From the NCBI RefSeq assembly GCF_001425825.1, contig NZ_LMDM01000009.1, positions 145,339-209,338 of the forward strand: DNA of 64,000 bases, read 5' to 3'. A program made the position numbers and the translations under genes. The notes below the pieces were generated by a model that saw only the letters and a program-made list of their open reading frames with translations, was not told the DNA's origin and did not search any database. Source of the stretch: Rhizobacter sp. Root1238. GTDB lineage: Bacteria > Pseudomonadota > Gammaproteobacteria > Burkholderiales > Burkholderiaceae_C. Position 1 is the first letter of the stretch. Every line of letters begins with the position of its first letter. Shown here piece after piece: positions 63,177 through 64,000 of this stretch.

Positions 63177-64000
63177 CCCATCCCGCCGCGCGTCGCTCGC
63201 GGCCACGTACCCTTCGCTGCCCGGATCGCCCAGCCGCCAGATGAACTGGCCGGCGCCGAAATCCTGGTACGAGTCGTTGATGACCTCGACGCGGTGGCCG
63301 CGCTCCGTCAGGCCCTGCACCGTCGCCGGGTTCATCGCGCGCTCGACGTTGATCTCCAGCCCCTGGTTGAAGCGCCAGCGCGGCGCGTCGCAGGCCGCCT
63401 GCGGGTGCTGGCGGTAGTCCAGCATGCGCACCAGCGTCTGCAGATGACCTTGCGGCTGCATGTTGGCACCCATCACACCGAAGCTCATCTGCGGCCGGCC
63501 GTCGCGCGTGAGGAACGCCGGGATGATGGTGTGGAACGGCCGCTTGCCCGGCGCCACCTGGTTGGCGCTGCCGTCGACCAGGTTGAAGCCGTGCCCGCGG
63601 TTCTGCATCGACAGCCCGTACTCCGGCACCACCACGCCCGAGCCGAAGCCCATGAAGTTGCTCTGGATGAAGCTGACCATCATGCCGTTCTCGTCGGCCG
63701 CGCTCAGGTAGATGGTGCCGCCCTTCACCGGGTTGCCGGCACCGAAATCCTGCGCACGCTTCATGTCGATCAGCTTCGCGCGCGACGCGAGGTAGGCGTC
63801 GTCCAGCATCTGCGCGGCCGTCACCTCCATGCTGCCCGGCTCGGCGACGAAGCGGTAGGTGTCGGCGAACGCCAGCTTCATCGCCTCGATCTGCAGGTGC
63901 TGCGAGTCGACACCGTCGACCGCCAGTCGCTCGACGTCGAAGTTCGACAGGATGCCCAGCGCGATCAACGCCGCGATGCCCTGCCCGTTCGGCGGGATCT
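63159..64000 (-). CDS. ggt: Gamma-glutamyltransferase (N-terminal part missing)
   Basis: This gene encodes the C-terminal ~280 residues of a gamma-glutamyltransferase, a periplasmic Ntn-hydrolase that moves gamma-glutamyl groups from glutathione. It includes IPPNGQGIAALIALGIL from the large subunit. The small subunit begins around GGTIYLSAADENG, in which the Thr is the autocleavage point and nucleophile. GSGVVVPEYGLSMQNRG and FHTIIPAFLTRDG follow, and the last residues are DARRDGQAVVF. The 5' part lies beyond the right edge. Its 3' end is duplicated at 60762, next to the chaperone-effector cassette. Confidence 0.93.
   Translation of the reverse strand, partial: IPPNGQGIAALIALGILSNFDVERLAVDGVDSQHLQIEAMKLAFADTYRFVAEPGSMEVTAAQMLDDAYLASRAKLIDMKRAQDFGAGNPVKGGTIYLSAADENGMMVSFIQSNFMGFGSGVVVPEYGLSMQNRGHGFNLVDGSANQVAPGKRPFHTIIPAFLTRDGRPQMSFGVMGANMQPQGHLQTLVRMLDYRQHPQAACDAPRWRFNQGLEINVERAMNPATVQGLTERGHRVEVINDSYQDFGAGQFIWRLGDPGSEGYVAASDARRDGQAVVF

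Overview
The window is a 64 kb piece of chromosome from a very GC-rich Gram-negative bacterium. The gene families point to a betaproteobacterium of the order Burkholderiales, probably the Rubrivivax-Leptothrix-Roseateles side. The pointers are a CzcI-type protein beside czcCBA, a TIGR04438-like small Trp-rich protein, a DUF2007/zinc-ribbon protein, a phasin-like protein, an iron-sulfur class I fumarase, and many ATGA-type gene overlaps. The taxonomic call is inference from gene content. No rRNA, tRNA, CRISPR array, insertion sequence or integrase gene was seen.

Layout. 1-5402: a czcI-czcC-czcB-czcA heavy-metal efflux operon on the minus strand; czcA runs off the left edge. 5409-11734: housekeeping genes (cytochrome c, acetyl-CoA synthetase, UPF0114 protein, NhaA, class I fumarase). 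11766-15648: a MalT-type STAND/LuxR regulator followed by an unrecognised LRR-like protein. 15666-25629: murB, yajQ, a retropepsin-like protease, an MFS transporter, a two-subunit acyl-CoA dehydrogenase, a P1-family peptidase coupled to an alpha/beta hydrolase, rsuA and ribF. 25728-29633: ileS and lspA with a RelE/ParE-type toxin-antitoxin pair between them. 29681-32574: a compact modABC-modE molybdate operon with a ModE-like operator in front. 32676-37333: a quinone oxidoreductase, then a coupled DUF2007, EamA and hybrid histidine kinase run. 37355-41163: a frameshifted AraC regulator, a lectin-bearing GH128-like lipoprotein with a LacI-type palindrome upstream, and a flavin-split-barrel protein. 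41276-44429: an accessory patch of lower GC with an ImmA/IrrE-like protease pair and unrecognised proteins. 44559-51891: a TRAP-transporter operon with a FadR-type GntR regulator, divergent from a secreted GH88-like unsaturated glucuronyl hydrolase. 51896-60505: phasin-like protein, EamA transporter, chemoreceptor, two GNATs, two transglutaminase-fold proteins and a DUF885 protein. 60506-63158: a lower-GC cassette with a CesT-like secretion chaperone and a large unrecognised protein, flanked by an 18-bp direct repeat at the 3' end of a gamma-glutamyltransferase gene. That ggt gene runs off the right edge.

The most interesting parts are these. (1) The chaperone plus candidate type III effector cassette, apparently lodged at the ggt 3' end; a remnant of a ggt-like C-terminus remains at its left border. 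(2) The GH88/TRAP/SDR/GntR locus, which reads as a uronate-oligosaccharide utilisation unit with two matching operator-like sites. (3) The ImmA/IrrE metalloprotease translationally coupled to a small unknown protein. The effector idea rests on gene architecture and composition only; no secretion apparatus lies in the window.

Start codons were chosen from ribosome-binding-like sequences, overlaps with neighbours and family length. Several choices move the start inward from the longest open frame and are stated in the entries.
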